DNA of 64,000 nt from Girardinichthys multiradiatus (GCF_021462225.1 NC_061818.1:16947462-17011461), one strand, 5' to 3'; shown: positions 51,176 through 63,529, counted from the first letter of the stretch. Made by a program: numbers and translations. The notes: a model not told the origin generated them from the letters alone.

Positions 51176-51414
51176 ATGTTCTGTGTTGACATTGTGATCT
51201 CGAAAGAATAAATCAAGATTTAACCCAATAACAAGCCATACATAATAAAGGAGATTAAAAACTGCATCAACCGGAAAAAACAAGCTTTGATCGCCTAGAA
51301 TTAAAAACTGTACAAAAGGAGCTGAATCAGAATCTACAAAAAGCAAAAGAACACCACAAGAATGTTATCGAGGATAGTCTCCTATCTATGAACTCAAAAG
51401 AACTCTAGCACTCT

Positions 51415-52876
51415 ATGAAAATAGCTGCTAATGTGGAACCATCACAAAAATATATCTATGCTGTGGATGAATTGCCCAAAGCAAATGAATTGAATACTTT
51501 CTATGGACGGTTTGATAATCATGACTTCTCAGGTGAACATGACATAGTACTTGATGATCTGGTTCTAAATCAATGTGACAGGATTGAATTTGATAATATA
51601 TCTGTCAATAAGCAGTTTAAACAGGTTAATGTCAATAAGGCTACAGGTCCAGATGGTCTCTGCTTTTCTATTTAGAACCTTTGCAGATGAATTAACACCT
51701 GCTTGAGGGCCACTTTTTCAGAAGTCTCTTGACACTCCCACAGTGCCAATCACACAGTACCATCTCTGTGGAAAAGAGTAACAATTACACCTGTTGCTAA
51801 AAAGCGCCGTCCACAAGAGAACAAAGACTTTAGACCCATTGCTTTAACATCTATTGTGATAAGTGGCTCGAAAAACTAGTGGAAAGCTATCTGCAACTGG
51901 AAGTGGATCCACAATTGGATCCTCACCAGTACACTTACAAAACCAAGAGAAGCACTGATGATGCCTGTAATGGCATAGTGCACCTAGTGGCTAAACACCT
52001 AGAAAATCCCAGGACCTATGCTAGAGTGCTTTTTGTCGACTTTAGCTCAGCTTTTAATACTGTCCAGCCCCATGTCCTTCTGACAACTTTGAAACAGATG
52101 AGTGTTGGCCCATATATCATCAAATGGTTTCACTCATTCCTCATTAATCGTTCCCAGCAGGTCAGGGTGAACAGGACTCTGTCTGATCCCCTCATCATCA
52201 GCACCGGCGCCCCCCAGGGGTGTGTCAGTTCACTGGTTGTGTTCACCCTATTTACCAATGACTGCATTTGTAATACACCCAGCAACTAGATGTTTAAGTT
52301 CTCTGATGATACAGCCATTCTCTGTCTCATGTCAGATCTAGCAGATTCAAAAACATACAAACAGCAGATCCAAGGTTTTGTTCAGTGGTGCGAGGTACAC
52401 ATCCTGATTCTTAATGTCCAAAAAACACAGGAAATGATCTTTGACCCAAAGTCTGTTGGAGACCACTCACCAGTGCTCATCCATCATCACATATTGCCCA
52501 GGTGGATTCTTATAAATACCTGGGAATACAAATAGACAAAAAACTCACATGGCATGCTCAGGGTGACTATCTCTGCACCAGGGTCCAGCAGCGACTGCAC
52601 TTCCTCTGCAGGCTGAGGACCTTTGGTGTCAGTAAGAAGGATAAGCTGCTCTTTTACCATGCCGTAATAGTGAGCATGATCAGATACAGCATTTCAGCCT
52701 GGTTCGGTAACTTGTCTGTCCTAAAGAAGGCCCAGCTCACCCAGCCTATACAAAGTGCTATGAAGCTGATGGGAGTCAAGCAGCACCCCTCGCTTCAGAA
52801 CATTTTTGACAAAACAATACCATCCATCTGTCCACATATGACTGTCTGTCTATCTGTATCTATAATTGTAGCTTGA
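51415..52876 (+). pseudogene. L2-type LINE reverse transcriptase, broken
   Basis: Pieces in order: NVNKATGPDGLCFSI (51625-51675), a frame break, then FVDFSSAFNTVQPHVLL, STGAPQGCVSSLVVFTLF (to 52289), a TAG, the catalytic box FSDDTAILC (about 52296-52325), another shift, and YKYLGIQIDKKLTWHAQ with RLHFLCRLRTFGVSKKDKL (52502 onward). The usual FAYR motif is QYTYKTKRSTDDA here. Several stops and shifts make it inactive. Confidence 0.85.
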
Positions 52877-53003
52877 ATTGAGCTTCTTCCAGACTTTCTT
52901 AATCCAGCTTTTGTTTTTGTAACATCAACATGCAATGCCACTATTTCCCCACCTGAGGGCGAACTCTACTTTTGTTTTAGCAAAGCAGTGTTTTACCCTT
53001 ATA

Positions 53004-53408
53004 CAGGTCCTTCTCAAAATATTAGCATATTGTGATAAAGTTCATTATTTTTCATAATGTCATGATGAAAATTTAGCATTCATATATTTTAGATTCATTG
53101 CACACTAACTGAAATATTTCAGGTCTTTTATTGTCTTAATACGGATGATTTTGGCATACAGCTCATGAAAACCCAAAATTCCTATCTCACAAAATTAGCA
53201 TATTTCATCCGACCAATAAAGAAAAAGTGTTTTTAATACAAAAAAACGTCAACCTTCAAATAATCATGTACAGTTATGCACTCAATACTTGGTCGGGAAT
53301 CCTTTTGCAGAAATGACTGCTTCAATGCGGCGTGGCATGGAGGCAATCAGCCTGTGGCACTGCTGAGGTCTTATGGAGGCCCAGGATGCTTCGATAGTGG
53401 CCTTTAGC
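53004..53408 (-). mobile_element. Tc1 fragment, same family as copies A and C
   Basis: It starts CAGGTCCTTCTC after TA at 53002-53003. Then comes the terminal repeat, and then the reverse complement of the 3' end of the transposase gene. Similarity stops at about 53408, so more than half of the element is missing. Confidence 0.9.
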
Positions 53409-54055
53409 ACACAAGATTTTTCTCAATATTCATCAGCCTTAGATCTATGGCTACAACTGCTGCATTCAGCACCATTAGCATGTCTGCATCCGTTAGCGAC
53501 TCGTCTGCAGCCAGCAACATGGGAGAAGAAATGTTTGAAACTGAGACGTTACAAACAAACAGCTGGATGTTGTTTTGATATAGTCATAAAATTTTATATA
53601 TTGAGATATGAATACGTTAAATAAATAATAAAATGTTGAGATTTTATTAATATTAAACGAATGTAACTATTATTACCACATAATACTGGGTGCCAGTACC
53701 TTATCGGTTCAAATGTGAAACGTATCCATCCCTACATGCAACTTTTCAAACCTGAACCTCAAGAAAACTGTTCCAAAGAAGCCAAACTTGTTTTTTCTTT
53801 TGTAAATCTCCTGTCGACAAGTTCAAAATTAAACGTGCTGCCAGAAGCCTGGAATGTGTGAACTTTTCATTGTATGCCCTAAGGAGGAACAGTGGCAACT
53901 GTGTCTATTTTCCTCTTGTAAAAAACCTCTCTCGCTATGGAATGATGAACTCCTATGACCTTTGGAACTGGCTTGTGCAAGATCACTACATCACAGCAGG
54001 GCCATTGACTGTAATTCCTAATTTTAGCCACAAGAACCAAAGGCATCCCTCTTAC
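53409..54055. other. No confident feature
   Basis: I looked here for the last exons of the PIH1D1-like gene on the minus strand and found none I can support. Confidence 0.4.
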
Positions 54056-55617
54056 CACTCCAGGGAGCTTTATCTCTGCAATGAGGTACTCTGGGTGTCC
54101 AGTAGGAGGCTCCAAAAACAGTGAGAATTCTGGTCTGAGCACAGAGAAAATCCAGACATTTATGTAACAAATGTGTTGTTTTATCTTAGAATAAAAGGGA
54201 GAGAATAAGAGCTGTCTCACCTTTTAGCACATGCTGTGGAGATTTCCCTGAGGAACATATGGGCAGGGTGAGAGATAAAACACCAGAAACTCAATTTACA
54301 AAACTCCTGCTAATTTAAACATTCATCACACATTCATAATTTAGAATATTAGAAACTTGTACAACTCTTTTTGAGTGTACAACTAAGGCATTCATTATTT
54401 ATCAAATATTAAAACTCCTAAAGTTAACCCCTGCCAAGAGTAAATAATATCTGCAACTAAAGTATCAAAGATCCTACAACAGGGTCTGTATGCACAGTGC
54501 CTAACAAAACTCATATCCTCTTTATTCATATGCTTTTCACCGTCTGTCAAATTAGAGCCACGTGTTTTACGAAGACTCTGCATAACAACAAATTGTATTT
54601 GTGAAATGGAAGGTTATTATGTTACATAAAAATCGGAAAAGTATGGCGTGCATAAGTATCGAGTCTCCATTTACTTTTATACTCCTGAACACAATTCAGT
54701 AGGCCTGTCACGATGACAAATTATTGCTGGATAATAAATTATCCCAGAATTTATTGTGATAAACAATAATATTGTTGTTTGGAGATAATTTTCAACTAAT
54801 ATGATGATAATGGCATAATAATGCAAGTAGCTACACCCTCTTAAAGAGCAATACGTTTTAATTTCGAAAGTACATTTAACACTGGAAGACAACCATAAAC
54901 AAATAAAATAGATTATGAAGTTTCTGTAAATAAAACTGCCCCTCAAAAAATATGAATCATTAGGTTTAAACAAGGAAAATAGGCCAAACTGCCAGTTTTA
55001 TAAACAAAAAGTGCAAACTAACAAGAAAAGCACTTCATTTGAATAAGAGCAGATGCCTCAACAGACCATATGTGTATCTACAACTACTTTAGTCTGGGGG
55101 ATTAAACACTACAGTCATTGAGAAATGTTGGGAAGACAGAGATGGCCTGTTTTGAATCCAGATATAGTGACCTACTTAGGCTGCAGTTCTTGGATCACCG
55201 GCCTGCTCTTCGCCCAGGAATTTCCTGTTTTTGAGAACTTTCCAGTCTGCACACAAATAAAATCTACAGAAGTCTCTCAGCATTGTTTAGCATTGTTAAG
55301 AAAACAACAAAATGAGCGGATACTCACCTCTATTTAGTTCCAGACTGTATTTATTCTCCAGTCCCTCCAAAGACACCAGTATAACAAAATGCTGGAATAA
55401 AGGATCCTTCTGCAAGACACCATCACACACACATTTATTTCCTCTGTATATAGCAAAGTTACAACAGATGATTACAAATAAAATGGTTATAAGCTTTTCA
55501 GATGGTTTAACAGACCAAAAGTATAATGTGTTAAATATGCAATCTGACAAGTCACCTGACACCTCTGGAAGAAGTCCTGGTTGATGATAACATCATAGAC
55601 TGTGCATCCCTGAGAGT
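54056..55617 (-). pseudogene. pih1d1: PIH1D1-like gene remnant, four internal exons, one frameshifted
   Basis: PIH1D1 is an R2TP co-chaperone subunit that helps assemble large complexes such as snoRNPs and PIKK kinases. Minus-strand exons in order: 55556-55617 (QGCTVYDVIINQDFFQRCQ), 55328-55409 (KDPLFQHFVILVSLEGLENK), 55176-55246 and 54056-54134 (PEFSLFLEPPTGHPEYLIAE). Splice sites and phases fit. Exon 55176-55246 begins WKVLKNRKFLG and ends SRPVIQELQP, but the two parts are in different frames. The stretch expected between them (about eight residues) is missing, so the exon is 71 bp and out of phase. Neither 5' nor 3' coding ends are found, and a Tc1 element lies at each side (53004-53408, 55880-57421). 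It is a dead remnant or, less likely, an assembly error in a live gene. Confidence 0.72.
54694..55050. repeat. Dispersed teleost repeat in a PIH1D1 intron
   Basis: Begins 'taggcctgtcacgatgacaa' and continues through 'aacactggaagacaaccata'. I recognise the pattern as a common fish interspersed repeat. Family not assigned. Confidence 0.5.
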
Positions 55618-55879
55618 CTGAAAGACACCAGCAACATTATGGTGTGGTAAAAAAAAAAAACAGTGGACAGCTGCTCAGGTTTAGTCTCGGTAGGTCTGAA
55701 GACATAAAAAGAATTGAAGTGCTTTTCCTTTCAGTAAGTTAAAGCCTAAAACAGATGTTCTGGCAGCTTATAGCAAGGATTTCAACCTGTGACCCCAAAA
55801 TAACAGTACCAGAGACTGGCAATGCCCTATTGGCGACCTGGCAGCCCCCTAAAAATAAATATAATTATTTCATTCTATA

Positions 55880-57421
55880 CAGGTCCTTCTCAAAATATTA
55901 GCATATTGTGATAAAGTTCAAGATTTCAGGTCTTTTATTGTCTTAATACGGATGATTTTGGCATACAGCTCATGAAAACCCAAAATTCCTATCTCACAAA
56001 ATTAGCATATCATTAAAAGGGTCTCTAAACGAGCTATGAACCTAATCATCTGAATCAACAAGTTAACTCTAAACACCTGCAAAAGATTCCTGAGGCCTTT
56101 AAAACTCCCAGCCTGGTTCATCACTCAAAACCCCAATCATGGGTAAGACTGCCGACCTGACTGCTGTCCAGAAGGCCACTATTGACACCCTCAAGCAAGA
56201 GGGTAAGACACAGAAAGAAATTTCTGAACGAATAGGCTGTTCCCAGAGTGCTGTATCAAGGCACCTCAGTGGGAAGTCTGTGGGAAGGAAAAAGTGTGGC
56301 AGAAAACGCTGCACAACGAGAAGAGGTGACCGGACCCTGAGGAAGATTGTGGAGAAGGGCCGATTCCAGACCTTGGGGGACCTGCGGAAGCAGTGGACTG
56401 AGTCTGGAGTAGAAACATCCAGAGCCACCGTGCACAGGCGTGTGCAGGAAATGGGCTACAGGTGCCGCATTCCCCAGGTCAAGCCACTTTTGAACCAGAA
56501 ACAGCGGCAGAAGCGCCTGACCTGGGCTACAGAGAAGCAGCACTGGACTGTTGCTCAGTGGTCCAAAGTACTTTTTTCGGATGAAAGCAAATTCTGCATG
56601 TCATTCGGAAATCAAGGTGCCAGAGTCTGGAGGAAGACTGGGGAGAAGGAAATGCGGAAATGCCAGAAGTCCAGTGTCAAGTACCCACAGTCAGTGATGG
56701 TCTGGGGTGCCGTGTCAGCTGCTGGTGTTGGTCCACTGTGTTTTATCAAGGGCAGGGTCAATGCAGCTAGCTATCAGGAGATTTTGGAGCACTTCATGCT
56801 TCCATCTGCTGAAAAGCTTTATGGAGATGAAGATTTCATTTTTCAGCACGACCTGGCACCTGCTCACAGTGCCAAAACCACTGGTAAATGGTTTACTGAC
56901 CATGGTATCACTGTGTTCAATTGGCCTGCCAACTCTCCTGACCTGAACCCCATAAAGAATCTGTGGGATATTGTGAAGAGAACGTTGAGAGACTCAAGAC
57001 CCAACACTCTGGATGAGCTAAAGGCCGCTATCGAAGCATCCTGGGCCTCCATAAGACCTCAGCAGTGCCACAGGCTGATTGCCTCCATGCCACGCCGCAT
57101 TGAAGAAGTCATTTCTGCAAAAGGATTCCTGACCAAGTATTGAGTGCATAACTGTACATGATTATTTGAAGGTTGACGTTTTTTTGTATTAAAAACACTT
57201 TTTCTTTATTGGTCGGATGAAATATGCTAATTTTGTGAGATAGGAATTTTGGGTTTTCATGAGCTGTATGCCACAATCATCCGTATTAAGACAATAAAAG
57301 ACCTGAAATATTTCAGTTAGTGTGCAATGAATCTAAAATATATGAATGTTAAATTTTCATCATTACATTATAGAAAATATTGAACTTTATCACAATATGC
57401 TAATTTTTTGAGAAGGACCTG
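55880..57421 (+). mobile_element. Tc1/mariner element, copy C, intact ORF
   Basis: Same ends as copy A, with TA at 55878-55879 and 57422-57423. The left inverted repeat has lost about 70 bp (after 55921) compared with copy A, so one end is shortened while the right end is full. Length 1542 bp. Confidence 0.95.
56139..57143 (+). CDS. Tc1 transposase, open frame but catalytic Glu replaced by Lys
   Basis: A 334-aa transposase with the N-terminal helix-turn-helix (QKEISERIGCSQSAVSRHLS, about residues 25-44), a GRKR-type basic hook (GRKKCGRKR, about 49-57), the first Asp at 148 (FSDESKF) and the second Asp at 238 (FQHDLAPAHS). The third residue of the DD34E triad, at position 273, is Lys: codon AAG at 56955, where copy A has GAG (Glu). 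The motif thus reads SPDLNPIKNLW. The protein should bind ends but not catalyse transposition. It is the only Tc1 frame in the window without a stop or shift. It belongs to the transposon and not to the host. Confidence 0.95.
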   Translation: MGKTADLTAVQKATIDTLKQEGKTQKEISERIGCSQSAVSRHLSGKSVGRKKCGRKRCTTRRGDRTLRKIVEKGRFQTLGDLRKQWTESGVETSRATVHRRVQEMGYRCRIPQVKPLLNQKQRQKRLTWATEKQHWTVAQWSKVLFSDESKFCMSFGNQGARVWRKTGEKEMRKCQKSSVKYPQSVMVWGAVSAAGVGPLCFIKGRVNAASYQEILEHFMLPSAEKLYGDEDFIFQHDLAPAHSAKTTGKWFTDHGITVFNWPANSPDLNPIKNLWDIVKRTLRDSRPNTLDELKAAIEASWASIRPQQCHRLIASMPRRIEEVISAKGFLTKY

Positions 57422-57423
57422 TA

Positions 57424-58107
57424 TCTCAGCTTACCTATCTCATATCTCTCCATTCGTCAAGGTGCATTAGTGAAAGCTTGACTTATTAACAACAGCAGCT
57501 GTACACTCCCTGATACAATCGAAACACTATCATAAACTGGACATGTGAAATGAGTGTTTTGTAGTTTCCCACACAGTCTACTGCACACTGCACGGCCGTT
57601 TTCATCAGTCAGTACAGGAGTGGTGAAAAAAAAGCTGATGCAATAGGCTGATTGTAGCCAACTGAAGTGACTGAGATTTTTAGAACAATGTGAGAAGGAC
57701 TCCCTTTTCCCATAACAATTTAATCTGTGGCAGTCAAGCATCTTTCAGATGGTAGGAAAAAGGATTTTGACATAATTCTCATAGAATTCTAAGGCAGAGT
57801 ACTAGCGCAGGACATGACCAAGATGTTCAAGATTGAAAGCAACTATGTGCCTCAACAAGCCAAAGCACCGACCTATAAATTCTTTCTGTAATTATGATGC
57901 CTGTTTGTGCTTTTTCCCACCAGGAATGTTGAAGGTTTGGATCCAGGCCCTCAAAATGCCAGAGAAAAAAATTATTACTGCGTTGCTGCAGCTAAATGCT
58001 CATACTGGAAAGAACTATGTAAGCAGTGGAAGCCCACTAACTCTTAGTAACAGGACTTTAAGAAGAGGACTAAGAACTTTTAAGGAGTAAACCATGACTT
58101 CCATGAC
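57424..58107. other. No recognisable feature
   Basis: Searched on the minus strand for upstream PIH1D1 exons without success. Confidence 0.4.
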
Positions 58108-58220
58108 AGAAATGAAAAGGAAAAAAAGAAGCACGAAAGAGAGAAAGGTGGGGTAAAAAGGAAAAGGGGACAGAAAGAGAAAAGAATGGAGGAAAGAAAG
58201 AAGGATGAAGAGAATACAAG
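58108..58220. repeat. Polypurine tract
   Basis: About 110 bp almost entirely A and G on the plus strand, interrupted by few pyrimidines. No exact repeat unit. Confidence 0.8.
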
Positions 58221-58379
58221 ATAACACCCTGCTTGCTTCTACACCTGTAGAAACGTTTAGAATACCAGCTTTTTTACCAAAAATTGCATGGTACTTATCA
58301 TTGCAAGATGTATTTAGTGGTAAATGCGGCTCAATATAGAACATTTGTGTATCTGTTAACACCAGAATCTAAACTCCTG

Positions 58380-58740
58380 TGGGTCTGAGTGTGAGTGCGC
58401 TTGTGCATACAAGGTTTCTCCATAAAAATATGCACACCGCCAAGCCCACCCAACCATTCGCCCAGCGCCAGCAGCCCTAGCCCATCAGTTCGTGAGAGGG
58501 AAACATGTACCATCCGGGTAACAGGGCTGGGCAGGCCAACTGCTCCAGGCAAAGCACATCCCACCAGCCGCCCAAGTGCAGGCAAAAGAGATGCTCCACC
58601 GCCCCACCCGACCGCCAACTGCAACCTGGCACCCGGTCAGGGGCAAGAGCCATAGAAGGAAGTATTGGAGAAAGGCCACCACAGCACACCAAGGACCGGG
58701 CACCCTGCCAACCCCACACGTTTGTAAAATTTCACAGCAA
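58380..58740. repeat. GC-rich island, probably a dispersed repeat
   Basis: Composition shifts to GC-rich, with many 'ccaccg', 'ccagcc' and 'gcccaa' words and open frames in several overlapping phases on both strands. Protein-like readings are low-complexity Pro/Ala/Ser. I take it for a repeat and not a gene, with modest confidence. Confidence 0.4.
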
Positions 58741-58829
58741 TATTTTCTATTTAACCTGTTGTATGAAAACAAAATGGGGGTTATTTTTCAATGTCATATT
58801 TTCTCCATGTTATTCATGCATTTATAAAT

Positions 58830-59095
58830 GTCACAGTTCCAAACTAAATACTTAGTTCCAAGTTAACTATTTAGTTAGTAGGCTAAATATTTAGCTCAAA
58901 ACTAAATATATTTATTAAGCAAGTTAAATCTTTTGTTTACAAACTAAATAATCAATTTGCAAGCTAAATATTTAGCTCATACCTAAATATTTAATTTGGA
59001 GCTAAATATTAAACTTGCTAACTAAATGTTTAAGTTGGAGCTAAATATTTAGGTTCCAGTTAAATATTTAGTTTGGAGCTTACATTCCGTGTAAG
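58830..59095. repeat. Array of TAAATATTTA-type palindromes
   Basis: The self-complementary core CTAAATATTTAG occurs at 58883-58894, 58964-58975 and 59041-59052, with many near copies between, spaced roughly 20-26 bp by short G/C-containing linkers such as 'ttggag' and 'ttgcaag'. AGCTAAATATTTAGCT at 58962-58977 is a perfect 16-bp palindrome. Confidence 0.85.
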
Positions 59096-59760
59096 TTAAA
59101 AAGTTAATTTTTGGTCTCTTCTGACCAGAGCATGCTGGCATTATTGACATCCAAAGATATTCTTTCTGCCACTCTTCCATAAAGGCCAGAATTGTGGAAT
59201 GCACAACTAATAGCTGTCGGGTCGACAGATTCTCTTACCTGAGCTGCGGTCTCTGCAGCTCCTCCAGAGTTCACATGGGCTTCTTGGCTACTTCTCTGAT
59301 TAATGCTCTCTTTGCTTGAATTGTCAGTTTAAGTAGATAGCCATGTCTTAGTAGGTTTGCAGTTGTGCCATACTCTTTTCATTTTCAGATGATAGATTGA
59401 GCAGAGTTCTATGAGATAAACAATGCATGAAAAATCTCTTTATGAAACCTAATCCTGCTTTAAACTACTCCACAACATTCTCTCTGACCTGTCTGCTGTG
59501 TTCCTTGGTCTTTGTGATGCTTTATGTTCCCTAATGTTCTCTAAGAAACATCTGAAGCCTTCACAGAACAGCTGGATGTATTCTGAGATTAAATTACACA
59601 CTGGTGGACTCCACATACTTATCGGGTAATTTTTACAGGAAACCAGTTGCATTGGGTTTTTTCATGGGTCTCAGAGTAAAATGGGACCAAATACACACTA
59701 CACACAATGGCCCACTACAGTTTTAAAATTTTTATTTCTAAAAAACATTTAAAACCATAT
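59096..59760 (-). repeat. Tc1-like remnant
   Basis: 'ctgaccagagcatgctgg', 'ctgacctgtctgctgtgttcc' and 'ctgagattaaattacacac' are decayed blocks of a minus-sense Tc1 element, also seen at 29600, 62460 and 3180. No frame. Confidence 0.6.
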
Positions 59761-59883
59761 GTGATTTTTCCTCTGGGCCTTGTCACTTACCCCTGCAATA
59801 CTGCAATACACTGTTGATGTAGACAGAAGTGGGTTTTCTAAAGTAGGTCAGAATGTGGTCCAATTAAAAGAGACGAGGAAATA

Positions 59884-61440
59884 CTCTGCTCAAAAAAATA
59901 AAGGGAACACTTAAACAACACAATATAACTCCAAGTAAATCAAACTTCTGTGAAATCAAACTGTCCTCTTAGGAAGCAACACTGATTGATAATCAATTTC
60001 TCATGCTGTTGTACAAATGAAATAGACAACAGGGGGAAATCTTTGGCGACTATCAAGAAACACTCAATAAAGGAGTGATTCTGCAGGTGGGACCACAGAC
60101 CACTTCTCAGTATCTATGCTTTCTGGCTGATGTTTTGGTCACTTTTGAATGTTGGTGGTGCTTTCACACTTGTGGTAGCATGAGACGGACTCTACAACCC
60201 ACACAAGTGGCTCAGGTAGTGCAGCTCATCCAGGATGGCACATCAATGCGAGCTGTGGCAAGAAGGTTTGCTGTGTCTGTCAGCGTAGTGTCCAGAGCCT
60301 GGAGGCGCTACCAGGAGACAGGCCAGTACACCAGGAGACGTGGAGGAGGCCGTAGGAGGGCAACAACCCAGCAGCAGGACCGCTACCTCCGCTTTTGTGC
60401 AAGGAGGAACAGGAGGAGCACTGCTAGAGCCCTGCAAAATGACCTCCAGCAGGCCACAAATGTGCATGTGTCTGCACAAACGGTTAGAAACCTGACGTCC
60501 ACAAATGGGGGTTGTGCTCACAGCCCAACACCGTGCAGGACGCTTCGTATTTGGCATGGGACACCTGGATTGGTAAATTTACCACTGGCGCCCTGTGCTC
60601 TTCACAGATGAAAGCAGGTTCACACTGAGACATGTGACAGACGTGACAGAGTCTGGAGACACCATGGAGAGCGATCTGCTGCCTGCAACATCCTTCAGCA
60701 TGACCGGTTTGGCAGTGGGTCAGTAATGGTGTGGAGTGGCATTTCTTTGGAGGGTCGCACGGCTGTCCATGTGCTCGCCAGAGGTAGCCTGACTGCCATT
60801 AGGTACCGAGATGAGATCCTCAGACTCCTTGTGAGACCGTATGCTGGTGCGGTTGGCCCTGGGTTCCTCCTAATGCAGGACAATGCTAGACCTCATGTGG
60901 CTGGAGTGTGTCAGCAGTTCCTGCAAGATGAAGACATTGAAGCTATGAACTGGCCCGCCCGTTCCCCAGACCTGAATCCGATTGAGCACATCTGGGACAT
61001 CATGTCTCGCTCCATCCACCAACGTCACGTTGCACCACAGACTGTCCAGGAGTTGGTGGATGCTTTAGTCCAGGTCTGGGAGGAGATCCCTCGGGAGACC
61101 ATTCACCGTCTCATCAGGAGCATGCCCAGGGGTTGTAGGGAGGTCATACAGGCACATGGAGGCCACACACAATAGTGAGCCTCATTTTAACTTGTTTTAA
61201 GGACATTACATCAAAGTTGGATCAGCCTGTAGTGTGTTTTTCCACTTTAATTTTGTGTGTGACTCCAAATCCAGGCCTCCATTGGTTAATAAATTTGATT
61301 TCCATTGATGATTTTTGTGTGATTTTGTTGTCAGCACATTCAACTTTCTACAGAACAAAGTATTCAATGATAATATTTCATTCATTCAGATCTAGGATGT
61401 GTTATTTGAGTGTTCCCTTTATAATTTTTTTTGAGCAGTG
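59884..61440 (+). mobile_element. Tc1/mariner element, fourth family, full length
   Basis: Ends CTCTGCTCAAAAAAATAAAG and (reverse) CACTGCTCAAAAAAAATTAT, with TA at 59882-59883 and 61441-61442. GGGAACACT-type sequence is inside both. Length 1557 bp. The right end stops about 100 bp before the troponin T poly(A) signal. Confidence 0.93.
60180..61175 (+). pseudogene. Tc1 transposase, frameshifted in the middle
   Basis: ATG 60180 begins [20 protein letters not shown], followed by the helix-turn-helix ([21 protein letters not shown]) and the [12 protein letters not shown] hook. The frame is lost near 60495. [11 protein letters not shown], with the first Asp, is read in another frame at about 60600, and more shifts follow before 60720. 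From 60726 the rest is open: the second Asp in LLMQDNARPHVAG and the third residue, Glu, in RSPDLNPIEHIWDIM, to TAG/TGA at 61173-61175. All three catalytic residues exist but no single frame holds them. Confidence 0.9.
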
Positions 61441-61540
61441 TATAATAATGTGCTGCAGTCTTTTTCCTACAGTGCAACCACAACCAGAGCTTTAACATAA
61501 GGAGCTCACAAGGACGCAATTCAAGCTTAGTGTATGTAGT

Positions 61541-61546
61541 TTTATT
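61541..61546 (-). terminator. Troponin T poly(A) signal
   Basis: TTTATT on the plus strand is AATAAA on the minus strand, 80 bp after the troponin stop codon. Confidence 0.75.
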
Positions 61547-61625
61547 TTAGACAGTTAACATCCCTCTTCTGGCTACGATTTTCTCTGTTACATTGGTTCC
61601 ATCTTTGTATTTTGTTTTCCTGGCA

Positions 61626-63453
61626 TTACTTCCAGCGACCGCCCACCTTCCCCTTGCCATGGCTTTTTTTACTGAGGTAGAAAAAATGGACAGAAAAAGA
61701 TGAGTAATGAAGAGTGCCGAGACCTGGAGAACTGAAAAATGCAACATTTTGTATCTACTCACAATTTCTGAGCATGTTGGATTCTGTTCAGCAACACAAT
61801 AATCTGTGGGATGCAAAGAAAATTGTTCATAATAATGTCAGATTGTTATTAGAGTTTAATTAAAGTTGATTTAGTACAATTGTGGGGACATATGCAACCG
61901 GCAAACAGTGCCTTGCAAAAGTATCCATGACCCTTGAATCTTTACACATTTTGTCTTGTTAAAACCACAAACTTGATTAATTGTATCTACTGGTATTTAA
62001 TTTTTGGGCCAACAAATAAAATAACACATATGTATGAAGTGGAAGGAAGATTATACATGGTTTTTATTTTTTTGTATGTGTGGATTTGACTAGGCCATTC
62101 TAACACATGGGTATGCTTTAATCTGGCTGTATGTTTTAATGTATGTTTGATCACCTAAAAACCAGTGAACCAGCTCTCACAGGCCTGTTAGTTCTTCTTT
62201 AAGAAGTCCTCCTGTTCTCCACTCATCACCTGTATTGACTTTACCTCTTTGAACTTGACACCTGTCCACACACTCAGTCAAACAAACTCCAACCTCTCCA
62301 CTATGGAGCTGTGTAAGGACATCAGGGATAAAATAGTAGAAGCATGGAGGTGGAATCTGTCTTCCCATTACCTTAGACCAGCTTACGTGTTTGCTGTGTC
62401 CCCTACATGGCGTTTTAGACAGACTGGTCCATACAATAATAATATAAAATAAATAAATAAACTGACCTGTCTGCCATGTCCCTTGGTATTCATGATGCTG
62501 TTTCTTCACTAATGTTCTCTAACAAATCTCTGAGTCCTTTACAGACTGCTACATTTATACTGAGGTTAAATCACACACAGAGGAACTTTATTTACTAAAT
62601 ATGGGTTTTCTGTAAGCAATTGGTTGAATACGATTTTAATTAGGGGTTTAAAAGTAATAGGAGTTGAGCACAAATACACAGCGCACTAATCAGATATTTG
62701 TTTTAGCTTCACTATTATGTTCTAATTGATTTCCCACAATCCACCACTTTGTGCTGGTTTGTCACCTAAAATCCCAACAAAATACAAAAAAGTCTTTGGC
62801 TTTGACAATACGTGAAAAGGTTTAATGAGAATAGTTTTGAAGAGTACTTTAAGGTGGACATGCTTACCGCAGTGATCATTATCAACAGATTGTTAATCTC
62901 TCCCTTAGCATTCTTATGCTTTTAAACATGTTTTATCGCTAAAGATTGAATAGCAAAGATGCACATAACCATTTATAAATAAGTGTCATTAGTTAAAAAT
63001 ATTTTATTAAGCAAACATTTACTACAAATAATAATCTGGGTGTATTTTAGGAAATGTCACTGCCTAAAACGGTGTGGGTCTACATCTACTGGTCATAAGC
63101 TTTGGGCCACAGACAGCTATCTATGTACAAATAGGTGAAGTTTCAGTTGGTACTTGATCTTTCTAAACCTTTTTACATTCTATGTTTATTAAGCAGCAGC
63201 TATGCATAAATATGTTGAAGGTTTAAAATCATCAAGTGATGTCCTTTACCTTTAACACCGTTGGGTAAGTAAATGTCTTTTTCTCAATACTTGTTTAGGC
63301 TCCTGAACCCACCTTTTTATGTCATAGAAAAGTTTAAAGCAGGAACAAGTTGTAAAGCCCACCTCATATTTCTGGAGCTTCATTTGCTCAATGTAGTCGA
63401 ACTTCTCGGATTCCAGCTGGTAGATCCAGTTCCACATCTCATGGGCCCGTTTC
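61626..63453 (-). CDS. tnnt1: Troponin T, slow-skeletal type, last three exons
   Basis: Troponin T anchors the troponin complex to tropomyosin in striated muscle. Minus-strand exons: 63363-63453 (91 bp, 30 full codons, KRAHEMWNWIYQLESEKFDY onward), 61763-61803 (41 bp, IIVLLNRIQHAQKF) and 61626-61671 (46 bp, ending KSHGKGKVGGRWK and TAA at 61626-61628). Splice sites and phases fit. The C-terminal GKVGGRWK is diagnostic of troponin T. NRIxHAQKF points to TNNT1 more than TNNT2 or TNNT3. The middle part forms the coiled-coil with troponin I. Upstream exons lie beyond the window edge. A decayed Tc1 lies in the 1.6-kb intron. Confidence 0.92.
61905..62820 (-). repeat. Tc1-like remnant in troponin T intron
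   Basis: The left end 'cagtgccttgcaaaagtatc' at 61906 matches the tip of the element at 33424. Inside are 'gactaggccattctaacaca' and, in plus sense, 'gaacttgacacctgtccaca' followed by a start of a transposase frame (about 62304). Mixed and decayed; right end unclear. Confidence 0.55.
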
Positions 63454-63529
63454 CTGGGAAATGCAGAGACAGAATTTAGAACCAAACTATACGTTGTTAT
63501 TTTTATAAATATGTTTTATGTGTGTCATT

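Larger units (their letters stand above)
49290..52880 (+). mobile_element. L2-type LINE with an RTE insertion
   Basis: The plus-strand order is an endonuclease start (CNARSLRNKFNE near 49405-49440, ITETWLHP near 49495), an endonuclease middle (FRPFYLPREISN, then MGGFNHCNLN) to about 49955, then a gap filled by an antisense RTE LINE, then the linker and reverse transcriptase from about 51200 to 52876. It is more decayed than the LINE at 26475 and related to it but clearly different in sequence. Confidence 0.82.
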